Positions 1-8,428 of a stretch of 22,774 nucleotides of DNA are shown here, piece by piece. Both the position numbers and the translations under genes were made by a program. The notes below the pieces were generated by a model, which saw only the letters and a program-made list of their open reading frames with translations, had not been told where the DNA came from and did not search any database. How positions within the stretch are numbered: position 1 is the stretch's first letter; each line of letters opens with the position of its first letter. Origin of the DNA: Nemertoderma westbladi (taxonomy: Eukaryota; Xenacoelomorpha; Nemertodermatida; Nemertodermatidae); NCBI GenBank assembly GCA_032718475.1, contig JAUCBJ010005144.1, positions 1 to 22,774 of the forward strand. Direction: 5' to 3'.

Positions 1-178
1 AAGTTTATTGACGTAATATCTAAATACTAAACGCACAAAAATATTTACATTATTTCACAAATAAATCGAATACATATTAATAAAATGCGGCAAAGATATT
101 AGTCAAAGAAAAATATTAATTAATTTTTAATTAATTTTGACCTAAAACGAGTTAATTACTTAATTTATTATTTTACAG

Positions 179-484
179 ATTGTGGAGCTATCATACAAAT
201 CCATTAATTCTTTTAAATTATTAATTGTTACTATATTGTATTTAGTTCTTATTTCCTTGGTAAAAGGACAATCAAAAATGGCGTGGTGTTCTGACTGCAC
301 TGATACTGAGTCACAACTGCAAACTCTGTCTCATCTGGGAGTTCAAGACCACCTACCCATTTCTATGCGTAGACGATGTGAACTCAGTCTAAAACGACTA
401 AAGTCAACCCTTTTTGAATCTGGAATAAAAATCTTTTCTGAATATACTTTATGGCATTCTAGAGTAGGATTTATTTCCGTATAG
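179..484 (+). CDS. Candidate exon or small secreted-peptide-like open frame, unrecognised
   Basis: An open frame of about 102 codons follows a plausible splice acceptor (AT-rich tract ending ttttacag at 171-178) and ends with TAG at 482-484. There is no ATG at its beginning; the first in-frame ATG is at 278. Early residues form a strongly hydrophobic stretch (LLIVTILYLVLISLVKG) like a signal peptide or membrane segment. It is followed by WCSDC, a further Cys, and basic runs (RRR, KR) that could be processing sites. I recognise no family. It could be the last coding exon of a host gene with its start in an upstream exon, or a chance frame in AT-rich DNA. The 1-170 and 485-650 flanks are AT-rich and show nothing else. 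Confidence 0.2.
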   Translation: MVELSYKSINSFKLLIVTILYLVLISLVKGQSKMAWCSDCTDTESQLQTLSHLGVQDHLPISMRRRCELSLKRLKSTLFESGIKIFSEYTLWHSRVGFISV

Positions 485-650
485 ATTTTAAATTTACTTT
501 GATTTATCGCTTTTGATGAATTATTTCACTATAAGATAGCATTTGTAGTTTAACTTTAACGTAAAAACTTTCGAAAATCCGACGCATTTTGAGTAAGTTA
601 CAGTAATGTAATATGCCTATTCATATTTGTACACATAAAACCCTTAGTTA

Positions 651-729
651 CTCTCGTGGTGTAGTGGTCAGATGGTTAAGGCGTTGGTTACATTACAGAT
701 AGGTTACGAGTTCGAATCCCAGTCGGGAA
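651..729 (+). repeat. tRNA-like SINE head (pol III A/B-box-like)
   Basis: The stretch looks like a degenerate tRNA. An A-box-like and D-arm-like region (ggtgtagtgg, then tggttaaggcg) lies at about 657-683, and a B-box-like gagttcgaatccc at 708-720 matches the GGTTCGANNCC core. The D-arm region carries a few extra bases, acceptor and T-stem pairing is poor, and no convincing anticodon loop can be drawn. A tRNA-derived SINE head or tRNA pseudogene therefore fits better than a functional tRNA. The SINE body, if any, would continue into the T-rich sequence after 730, but its end cannot be fixed from one copy. Confidence 0.45.
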
Positions 730-789
730 ATTTGCATTTTGGGGCAATTTATTTTCATTTGGTACAAATTGGTAAGCCAATGAGGTGCG

Positions 790-1190
790 TACAACGTATC
801 GAACGATGAGTTGGGCCAATCATAGGGCATAGAACATCTTATTGCTCCAATGTGAGGCCATGGAATACTCTAGGAGGTTCTAGTAGATTCTATGTCCCAG
901 ATTTAGTATAAAGGGCTGGTTTGCCTTCGGTTATCACAACCTACGTGTATCACTATTTTCATTCGAGACACACAATTATCACTCTTGTACTATTAATTGT
1001 TTCTTGTTGAAACTATTTGGTAAATCTGTTTGATAAATCTTTGCTAAACTGTAAATACACTGCAAACTCCTGAACATGTTATTCTTTGGTCCAACTTTGG
1101 GACAGCCAAACATCGGGAAGATGGCAGCATAGACCGTTAGGCCGTCAGCAACGCAGGGAAAGGATGTCCACAACACGCTAGCGCCCACAT
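790..1190 (+). promoter_or_regulatory. CCAAT/TATA-containing promoter-like or LTR-like stretch
   Basis: Two CCAAT words (gggccaatca near 814 and gctccaatg near 846) precede a TATA-like tataaa at 907-912. A pyrimidine-rich region then carries cacaacctacg and ends near ttaattgtttcttgttgaaac. This spacing resembles a pol II promoter as found in LTR U3-R regions. No matching second LTR, primer-binding site or poly-purine tract could be assigned, so this is a suggestion from motif spacing only. Confidence 0.25.
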
Positions 1191-1199
1191 TAGATTAGA

Positions 1200-2398
1200 C
1201 CGCGCACCCCCTTCACCCTACGAAATACTCCACTTGCCATGCAGCGCCCGACTTCCGAGGAAGGTAAGACTTTGTTTGACGCCCTTGCCCGACGTAAGAC
1301 CTATAGATCAGGGTAAGCGTGACGCCGTCCTGGGACGCCGTACAATTTAGGATCAAATAATTATATTTTAGGCAGAAACCCCCTTTGTCAGTCCTGCGAA
1401 TCCCTGGGTTAACCTGTATTTCTCACAGGTGCGAACTATTGCCGTTCGTCAGTGCGCGAGTACATATTAGGTACGGACAGCATATGTTCCATAATTTAGT
1501 GATTTGTAGTACTGACCGTTTGGTACCGGTTCGCTTTGTAGAACATACATTAGTACACCCCCCCCCCCCCCCCCCTGCCTGAAGTTAGTTATTTGATCAG
1601 GCAAGGAGTATTTCTGCTACCGGCACACCGCTTGGCCTAGGGAGGTTTTATTAATATCCTACCGCGCCTTGCCACGTACTGATAGGTATTTGCTGCTAAC
1701 TACCGGGGCAATAAAGTTCTAGAATCAAATTTGTATACCAGATCAGCTAACGTACGGTAGCAACTAACCCCTATTTCTTATCTTACAACCAGAATCTGGT
1801 ATTTGTGCCGATCACGGGTGTAGTTACTAACACCGTGGTTGCCCAGTGAGTTGTGGATAGGAAGGAGAGAGCTTTGACGTCATTTGTAAGTATAAAGTTC
1901 TACAAAACGCGACTTGCTTATTTTAGTAGCTAGCGCACGGTATTGTTTCGGTCAGAGAATTACTAAAACCTAGTAAATGATGTACACCAAAATTGTTTTA
2001 TTGTAACACACCCACACACACACGCCCTAAAACATATTAACCCTTAGAGTTCTACTAGATAGCGCATTTTAGATTATTTTAGGCAGAATTTATCTGTAAT
2101 TTACTATTCGTATTTGTAAACTTAGGATCTGATATTTAGTTACGGCAAGAAGGAGTATTTATTTCGTTATTAAACTGTTGTTTGCCTAGAGCAGCAGTAT
2201 TGTTACATTAGGCACGACCCTCTTTAGACTGATTTAGGACTGAATCAGTATTGTTACGCTAGGTCTGGTAACCCACTAGCTCGTATATAAACCATATAAA
2301 TTACACCGCAGCAAGTTATGGTATTTAGGACTGTTAGCAATAGTTAGGATTTGCTGCGCGTGGATTGTTTTCCCGTGAGTTTGGTCTGTTACTGTAAC
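1200..2398. other. Long non-coding stretch, possible retroelement leader
   Basis: About 1.2 kb without any convincing coding frame. It is mixed in base composition, rich in TAG and TTAGG words (ttttaggcag occurs near 1367 and 2078), with a run of 18 C at 1558-1575 and a short CA-rich stretch near 2008-2023. The same texture continues at 2656-3660, so both may belong to one long untranslated leader of a retroelement. No homology is recognisable by eye. Confidence 0.3.
1558..1575 (+). repeat. Homopolymer run of 18 C
   Basis: Eighteen consecutive C residues sit between tagtaca and tgcctg. Such runs can form i-motif or G-quadruplex structures and are prone to length slippage and assembly error. 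Confidence 0.9.
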
Positions 2399-2655
2399 TG
2401 TACATCTGCTTCACCGGTTAGAGGACAGGTTTCCTTTTGTCTAGTTCGTAGGCATTAGACCCGCTCACGTACATAGAATAGACACTAGGCTCTGCTCCTC
2501 GCCAGTAGTCGTTTGTGTATTGTATCTGTTTGTTTAGATACCCTGGACTGGGATTTGTTGTCAGATACTGTACGAGCCCGTATACATTACTAGATCTTAC
2601 GGTAAGATACATCGTTACTTGGATCCGGTAAGCGGTATACTACTGGATTTTACAG
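2399..2655 (+). repeat. 257-bp direct repeat, copy 1 (candidate LTR)
   Basis: This segment recurs at 3790-4046 with no indels and four substitutions (98.4% identity). It begins TGTA and its last bases are TACAG, so 2399-2654 has TGTA...TACA ends, the form expected of LTRs. The minus strand carries a 64-codon frame (2612 to 2418) preserved in both copies. Against an LTR reading: the sequence just after it (gtgagaaatatt) is not a recognisable primer-binding site, and the junction sequence ttttacagtgagaaatatt recurs at about 2753. A simple segmental duplication remains possible. Confidence 0.6.
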
Positions 2656-3789
2656 TGAGAAATATTCTATAGCTTCGTATTAGTAGATTTGTAGGCCGTA
2701 GGATAGTCCCTACCGTAGAGGACACAACAGTGAGAAATATGTTTGTTTACCTCATTTTACAGTGAGAAATATTTATTATTAAATTTGCAAGTTGCGATTT
2801 GCAAATGGTAAATATATCCCAACAGTGAGGTATATACTATATAAATTAGTATATAGTATTGTTTAGATCTGTACTATTGAAAGTAGGAGATATTTAAAAT
2901 TTAAGGTTAGTAAAATTAGTAATTTGTAGAACATCCCCTGCTTCAGTAGGCTTTTAGGGTAGCTAGTAGTTTCGTATTTAATATTTGACTAGCTAATAGT
3001 TAGTTTGTAGCAATTTGTTTTACGCCGTGTGTGTGCGGTGTTATTTTCGGTACTTGAAAAGGGACATAGGGTTTAAAGACCAAGTTGTATCGGTACCTAG
3101 GAAGATTTTTTGTAGAGTAGAAGTAAAACTCTCACCTTTGACTTTTCAGGACTCAAGGACTCATTTCTGGACCGCTTCGAGGATTAGACCGCTTTTCGCA
3201 AGTTTGGCAGACACAAAATTCGTCCGCGACGCCGAAAAATGGAACGACCCATGTCCGGTTTGTATTTGTGAATTTGTACGACTGGAAGATCAAAGGAGCG
3301 TAAGTTTTACGACTCGTGTCGTTCAAACTTAGAAAGCACAGTAGTACTCAAAATTTGTGGGTTTCACTGTCTAATTAGTAGTGTTGTTGGTACTTATTTT
3401 CCCGTTAGACGTTGCTGTTTTGCCTATTATTTGTACTTGTTCATCTACATTTTGGTAACGTATACCATTATCTCACTTATTCGTACAAATTTAGCCGGTA
3501 GGCTAGATTATTATATTTTATTATATACCCTTTTGATTTTATTTGTACCGGTTAGGGTATATATATAGTATATATATATACCAAGGTAAGTTTGACATTT
3601 CGACATTTTGACATTCCGCTACTTTGACATTTTATTACCCATACTTGACGTATATAATAAGACATGAGTGACACACCCCATTCGACTAGATACCCCCCTA
3701 CTGACTATGACTCGTGCGACCCGGACAGATCGACAGTAGACGAACCGAGAAGGAGAACCCGAGATTCCACCGATGTCACACCGTGTGCG
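2656..3789. other. Internal region between the 257-bp repeats
   Basis: About 1.13 kb with little coding potential. It contains four dispersed copies of an acagtgaga/ggtatat-type motif (about 2652-2830), an AT palindrome near 2832-2858, a perfect hairpin at 3555-3581, and a cluster of gacatt words at 3590-3635. An open stretch at about 3015-3332 has an acceptor-like ttttcag near 3141-3147 and a donor-like gcgtaagt near 3298, but no recognised domain. It ends in a short ATG frame at 3664. Confidence 0.35.
3555..3581. repeat. Perfect AT-rich hairpin
   Basis: Two 12-bp arms beginning gg and ending cc, each with five TA dinucleotides, surround a 3-nt gta centre. Alternating TA of this kind is common in AT-rich DNA and may only be slippage-generated. 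Confidence 0.6.
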
Positions 3790-3849
3790 TGTACATCTGC
3801 TTCACCGGTTAGAGGACAGGTTTCCTTTTGTCTAGTTCGTAGGCATTAG
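3664..3849 (+). pseudogene. Short ATG frame, possible gag N-terminus cut by the second 257-bp repeat
   Basis: The frame opens MSDTPHSTRY and is hydrophilic and rich in D, S, T and R. After 42 codons it runs into the second 257-bp repeat at 3790 and stops at 3849. A polar, basic N-terminus directly after a long untranslated leader is compatible with a retroelement gag, but there is no diagnostic motif. It may equally be a chance frame. Confidence 0.2.
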
Positions 3850-4046
3850 ACCCGCTCACGTACATAGAATAGACACTAGGCTCTGCTCCTCGCCAGTAGT
3901 CGTTTGTGTATTGTATCTGTTTGTTTAGATACCCTGGTCTGGGATTTGTTGTCAGATACTGTACGAGCCCATATACATTACTAGATCTTACGGTAAGATA
4001 CATCGTTACTAGGATCCGGTAAGCGGTGTACTACTGGATTTTACAG
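3790..4046 (+). repeat. 257-bp direct repeat, copy 2 (candidate LTR)
   Basis: Second copy of 2399-2655, differing at four sites. It begins inside the short frame at 3664 and ends exactly where a LINE fragment on the minus strand begins. No target duplication is visible when the outer flanks (gtaac before copy 1, ctttat after copy 2) are compared, so a clean LTR-element insertion is not demonstrated. Confidence 0.6.
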
Positions 4047-4905
4047 CTTTATTCATAATTTTAGCTTGTAATTTAAGTTTATCTGTCTTTAAAATATTAG
4101 ATTCGTTCTTCAAAAGCTTACTTATATATCTGTATCCAGGAGAGTTTGATTTCTTACAGATCTCATAAGCCTTATATACGGGATCTTCAGGATTCCAGTT
4201 TTTCATTAATCGAATTAAAGATTTCTGTGCAATTGAATAAGTCATAGAGTCTACTTCTGGCATACCTAATTCAACCAAACATAACTTATTGGGCGTTGTA
4301 ATTCTTACATTAAGTAGTAATTTTACTAATCTGATATAAAGTGACCTAATCTCATTACTACCTACTTCAGACAGCCAAGTATCACAAGAATATAAAACTG
4401 TTGCTAATACTGCACTATTGAAAACGGATCTTTTTAATATAAATGGCATCTAATATGCCATTTATATTAAAAAGATTAGTTAGAGGCGCAAAATATCCCA
4501 AACTTCCTAACATGTTTTTCCACTTCCTTCGCATGTAATTTAATTGCAGATTTAAGTTTTCCGTCTTGGGTAAAATGCGCTCCTAAGTAAACATAAGCAT
4601 CTGTAATTTTTACTGTAATATAGCTATCACCTTTACTTATTACAAGATTAGCCCTATCATCTCAAGTACCGTTAATTACCATAAATTTAGTTTTCAGTTC
4701 ATTGATACTCATACTATGAGATGTGCAAAAATTAATTAAAACCTCTAAATTTTGTAAACATTGACTCCTACTTTCTGCTAAAATAGCATGGTCGTCCATG
4801 AATAGAAGTAGATTCAATGCTCCTAAGTATTCGTTATTACTGGTAAAAGCGTCAAACATAGCAACCATAGCATCTATATATACTGTAAACAAAAATAAAC
4901 TATTC
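4047..4905 (-). pseudogene. L1-type LINE, RT palm and C-terminal fragment (decayed)
   Basis: Read on the minus strand, an RT segment starts near 4905 (SLFLFTVYIDAM), reaches the catalytic FMDD box (LLFMDDHAILAES) and continues through SMSINELKTKFMVING. An in-frame TGA at 4662-4664 follows. The same frame then runs on as typical RT thumb sequence (VYLGAHFTQDGKLKSAI) to a TAA at 4480-4482. After a small inverted duplication, the C-terminal region resumes (VFNSAVLATVLYSCDTWL, then NKLCLVELGMP) and is cut at 4047 by the 257-bp repeat. The endonuclease and the first half of the RT are absent: the RT joins directly to ORF1 sequence near 4900. FMDD and the LYSCDTWL/CLVELG region are typical of a LINE type common in marine invertebrates; the clade is inferred. 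Not functional. Confidence 0.8.
4428..4476. repeat. Perfect 22-bp inverted duplication within LINE coding sequence
   Basis: Arms 4428-4449 and 4455-4476 are exact reverse complements around a 5-nt ctaat spacer. One arm encodes the RT residues around the start of the C-terminal piece; the other is its inverted copy and carries stops. This looks like a local fold-back or template-switch event in an old LINE. Confidence 0.85.
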
Positions 4906-5688
4906 GAAAACTATAACGATCAATTATTGTACCGTCTTGAAACGATATTCCCACTTTATAGTCGTACATGACACTCCTTCCTGCATTTTCTGGCTTGTTC
5001 CTCTCTAATTCTTCAACGTTCCGCAGTCTCGCATGTTCTCTACGGACGGCCGGATGTATGTCCTTCTTTATATATACTTTCCGGTAACCTGAATCCTCAT
5101 GCATCTCCTTAAGCTTCTTAGCTTTATCTAGAATCGTATTCCTGGCTGTAGTCGTCTTGCATTTCACCAGAATTTGTCTACCTCGTCTCGATGTGCTAAT
5201 CACACTATTGGGAGGCCTACCAACCATCGTGTCGATTTCTTTTCTACCGAGATGCGTGATGCTGTTTATTTCCTGCGCCATTGCAGGAATTCCTATCTAT
5301 GTTAGAATTGAGGTAAGTTTGCTCTCGTCGCTATCGCCAACCTCATCCGGAGTTTCGCTTAACCCGGTAATCACTACATTACACGACCGTCGTTCCGCAT
5401 CCATACTTTCAAGGAAGACTTGCTGGTTTCGAATTACCTTGTGGCAACAGTCTAGTTCTTGTTTAACTCCGCCTTTCTCCCGTTCGAACTTCTCGTTAAA
5501 GTAAATTTTTAGGTTATTGATCTCTTGAAGCACCTGTCCTATTCCATTGGAGCCATTACTCGCGGAAATAGTACCGGTAGTTGTACCATTGTCATCGTTA
5601 TCGATAAGTTGTTGGAGAACGGTTTTCAGTTCATCTTTCTTCAGGTTATTCACTATCAACTTGTTTTCTCTTAACTCCGCTAGAGTAG
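4874..5688 (-). pseudogene. L1-type LINE ORF1 (coiled coil plus RNA-binding domain), interrupted
   Basis: From 5688 down, the frame reads LAELRENKLIVNNLKKDE. A coiled-coil-like stretch follows (QVLQEINNLKIYFNEKFERE), then the start of an RRM-like domain (RSCNVVITGL). A single in-frame TAG at 5297-5299 interrupts it. The same frame continues with ILVKCKTTTARNTI and a C-terminal domain (YIKKDIHPAVRREHARLRN) to 4874. This order matches L1-type ORF1 proteins, which bind and chaperone element RNA. The first codons (M-A-L-P) lie at 6811-6799 on the far side of the foldback element. The 3' end merges near 4900 with RT sequence in another frame, so ORF2's first half was deleted. Inactive: one nonsense codon, one insertion, one deletion. 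Confidence 0.75.
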
Positions 5689-5696
5689 TTGGCAGC
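5689..5696. repeat. 8-bp target site duplication of the foldback element, left copy
   Basis: ttggcagc at 5689-5696 matches ttggcagc at 6799-6806 exactly. Removing one copy and the element restores the ORF1 reading frame, which independently supports it as a true target duplication. Confidence 0.75.
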
Positions 5697-5704
5697 AGGA
5701 TGTA

Positions 5705-5927
5705 GGACAATTCGGTCCCGGACAATTCGGTCCGGACAATTCGGTCCCGGACAATTCGGTCCCGGACAATTCGGTCCCGGACAAATAAATGGGACCGAAT
5801 TGTCCGGGACCGAAATGTCCGGGACCGAATTGTCCGGGACCGAATTGTCCTTGGACCGAATTGTCGTAGGACCGAATTGTCCGGGACCGAATTGTCCGGG
5901 ACCGAATTGTCCGGGACCGAATTGTCC
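5705..5927. repeat. Array of 15-bp units, left arm (5 forward, 9 inverted)
   Basis: Five copies of ggacaattcggtccc (one is 14 bp) run from 5705 to 5778. A short aaataaat spacer follows, then nine units in the opposite orientation (gggaccgaattgtcc) up to 5927 with few substitutions. The unit is itself a partial palindrome (GGAC...GTCC). The arm can fold on itself. Confidence 0.9.
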
Positions 5928-6581
5928 GTTTCCTGATAGCAACTTTTTAGTGCTTTTTTAATATTGGTGAATGTTCTAGAACATTAGTAGAGATATTTGT
6001 TATGGTAGCTAGTGTTATTTACTTGCTAGAATTTTTTGAAATTTTAAAAATACTGTATTTTTTTTTATTTTTGTTATTGGTAGTGTTCGAGAACATTATT
6101 ATATATTATTTATTAAGGTGTAGCTAGTGTTTTTTTTTTTTTACTAGCTAGCATTTCCTTGAAATTATAAATAAACTTGTGAAACATTGATATTTCAGAA
6201 TTAGGCCTAAACTGTTGCTGATTATATTAATTACCAACAATATTGATGATATTATAACCGTCCCTGAATGAGATCCAGCTATTATCTAGGATAATAATTT
6301 AGGCTTGTTAACCAACCAACAACACATACAGTATACTTATGCAATATATTAAAAAAATCAGCTTTAAACATTTTAAATACATACTATTACTAGCTAGTAA
6401 ATAATTCACAAGCTCCATAAAAACACCATAGCTACCATAAATAATAATGTTAACAAAAAAAGTAATTTTATTTTATTTAAAAAAAATACTAGCTAGTAAA
6501 AAAAACACTAGCTACCATATAATAATATATATTAAGGTTCTAGAACATTCACCATTATATAGTACCAATTAAATTTGGTCC

Positions 6582-6791
6582 CGGACAATTCGGTTCCGGA
6601 AAATTCGGTCCCATTAATATGCATGTTTTGGGACCGAATTGTCCTAGTCAGTATTCGGACAATTCGGTCCCGGACAATTCGTTCCCGGACAATTCGGTCC
6701 CGGACAATTCGGTCCCAAAACATAAAATTAATGGGACCGAATTGTCCGGGACCGAATTGTCCGGGACCGAATTGTCCGGACCGAATTGTCC
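6582..6791. repeat. Array of 15-bp units, right arm (mixed orientation)
   Basis: The units occur as two forward copies, one inverted copy, four forward copies and four inverted copies, separated by short non-unit spacers. Read as reverse complement, the outer part (4 forward then 4 inverted) mirrors the forward-then-inverted order of the left arm with a different copy number. Confidence 0.9.
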
Positions 6792-6798
6792 TGCTTCC

Positions 6799-6806
6799 TT
6801 GGCAGC
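6799..6806. repeat. 8-bp target site duplication of the foldback element, right copy
   Basis: Right-hand ttggcagc, identical to 5689-5696, immediately outside the element end. Confidence 0.75.
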
Positions 6807-6897
6807 GCCATCAAACCGATAACTCAGTAGGTCTGGTAACTGCAGTAGGCCTACTACTGTACTAACTACTGCTGTACTGTACAAGAAATACAGAAAT
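6799..6897 (-). pseudogene. 5' end of the same LINE ORF1 with start codon and upstream region
   Basis: On the minus strand an ATG at 6811-6809 begins M-A-L-P. Its last eight bases (gctgccaa at 6806-6799) repeat at 5696-5689. Dropping the intervening foldback element and one copy of the 8 bp places these codons in frame with the ORF1 sequence at 5688, so this is the displaced ORF1 start. The roughly 85 bases upstream (6812-6897) would be 5' UTR and end against an RTE-like LINE fragment. Confidence 0.7.
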
Positions 6898-7003
6898 ACA
6901 AGAAATGAAAACAAATAAGTTTGTGCTAGTTCCCAAGAAGGGCAATCTAACACTCTATGATTCTTTTTGAGGAATCTCATTGATCTATATTGCTGTAGAA
7001 CTA
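6898..7003 (+). mobile_element. RTE-like LINE fragment, about 106 bp of RT
   Basis: The sequence from acaagaaatgaaaac onward matches 20068-20172 of the intact LINE (RT residues about 525-560, including the NKLVPVPKKGN and FRGISLIS region) with scattered substitutions and an in-frame TGA. Similarity is lost on both sides, so it is a relic of an older copy of the same family. Confidence 0.85.
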
Positions 7004-7023
7004 ATCAGATGTAAAATTACAAA

Positions 7024-8428
7024 AGTGGCTGGACCTGAAGTTAATATGTAATGCAATAATTCACCTAAAATATCTCAGCTATCGATTTTCATATTCATGA
7101 CTTCTAACCAACTCCAAGATATAGAGAATCTTAAACAAAAGTCAAAATAACAGGTAACACTAATATTTTTAGAAGTAATCAGCTGTTATTTGAATCGATT
7201 TTCCCCTGAAGATGGGTTAATTTTGATTGATGTTAATTTTGGCGATCTGAGTGGATAGCTAAGTTGCCTATCTCCATGTTAATATTGATGTGTTCTAGAA
7301 TATTCATTATAGTTTCATCATATTGCGAAATGTTTTTAGCTAATAACAATCAAAAAGCAATATAAAAGTTACCATAGCTATAATATTAATATATAATTAT
7401 TATAGTTATTGTTGAAATTAATTTCGGACTCAACATCTTCTTTAGTGTTATCTTCAAGTGGCTGGGGCTGAATTTATTATTTAATGCAACAATTCACCTC
7501 AAATATCTCATCTATTTCATGAACATATTGAAGTATTAAAGCCATGTCAAAATCCTTGGTATTTTTCAGCAATAATTTATCAAAATATCCTCCGATTTTT
7601 TTTTACAAAAAACGACATCGATTTTCATATTCATGACTTCTAACCCACTCCAAGATATAGAGAATCTTAAACAAAACTCAAAATAACAGGTAACACAAAT
7701 ATTTTTAGAAGTAATGAGCTGTTATTTGCTTCGTCTTTCCCCTGGAGATGGGTGAATTTTGATTGTGTTTGAACACACCTTATCTGTGGCGTGGAAATAA
7801 ATAGACTATCTCCCTGTTAATATGGTTGCGTTCTATAATATTTATTATAGTTTCATCGTGTTGCAAAAGTGGCTGGAGCTGAAGTTAATATGTAATGCAA
7901 TAATTCACCTAAAATATCTCAGCTATTTCATGAACATAATGAAGTATTAGTCATGTCAAAATCCTTGGTGTTTTTCAGCAATAATTTATCAAAATATCCT
8001 CCAATTTTTTACAAAAAACGACATCGATTTTCATATTTATAACTTCTATCCCACTCCACGAGATAGAGAATCTCAAACGAAATTCAAAAGAACAGGTAAC
8101 ACTTACATTTATAGAAGTAAACATCTGTTATTTGAATCAATTTTCCCCTGGAGATGAGTTAATTTTGATTGCTTCGAAAGGGCTTTTCTATCTGTGGCAA
8201 TCTGAGTGGATAGCTAAGTTACCTATCCCCATGTTAATATTGACGTGTTCTAGAATATTCATTATTGTTTCATCGTATTGCGAAATGTTTTTAGCTAATA
8301 ACAATCAAAAAGTAATACGAAAGTTTCCATAGCTATAATGTTAATATATAATTATAGTTATTGTTGAAATTAATTTCGGACTCAACATCTTCTTTAGTGT
8401 TATCTTCAAGTGGCTGGGGCTGAAGTTT
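7024..8428. repeat. Tandem array of a 0.4-0.5 kb unit, about three diverged copies
   Basis: A unit beginning agtggctgg(g/a)gctgaa starts at 7024, 7457 and 7868, with a stub at 8409. Each copy shares blocks such as caataattcacctaaaatatctc, catcgattttcatattcatgacttcta and ttttcccctggagatggg in the same order. Copies 1 and 3 also share a 235-bp end (about 7240-7470 and 8195-8428) that is largely missing from copy 2. No coding frame is evident. It could be a minor satellite or the inside of a non-autonomous element. Confidence 0.8.

Larger units (their letters stand above)
5697..6798. mobile_element. Foldback-type non-autonomous DNA transposon, 1.1 kb
   Basis: The element has terminal arms whose outer ends match in inverted orientation (ggatgtaggacaattcgg against ggaagcaggacaattcgg). 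The arms consist of arrays of a 15-bp unit (ggacaattcggtccc) in both orientations. Inside them is a second set of inverted sequences: tggtgaatgttctagaac at about 5965-5983 pairs with gttctagaacattcacca near 6536-6555, and further agctagtg/cactagct words follow. The middle (about 6170-6400) is AT-rich and non-coding. Flanking 8-bp direct repeats and insertion just inside a LINE ORF1 support mobility. No transposase is encoded. Long arms made of internal repeats are the hallmark of foldback elements; 8-bp duplications occur in hAT- and P-related families among others, so the source family is undetermined. Confidence 0.75.

Noticed and set aside
651-729. Functional tRNA gene
   Set aside because: B-box is good, but acceptor and T-stem pairing is poor, the D-arm is expanded and no clear anticodon loop can be drawn; a tRNA-derived SINE head fits better.
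3015-3332. Novel coding exon with a CPVC motif
   Set aside because: There is an acceptor-like and a donor-like site, but no start codon, no recognisable domain and only one Cys pair; not enough to call a gene.
5646-5961. Glycine/proline-rich or FGPGQ-type repeat proteins on both strands at 5646-5961 and 6532-6980
   Set aside because: These frames are translations of the 15-bp array; because 15 is divisible by 3 any frame without a stop stays open.
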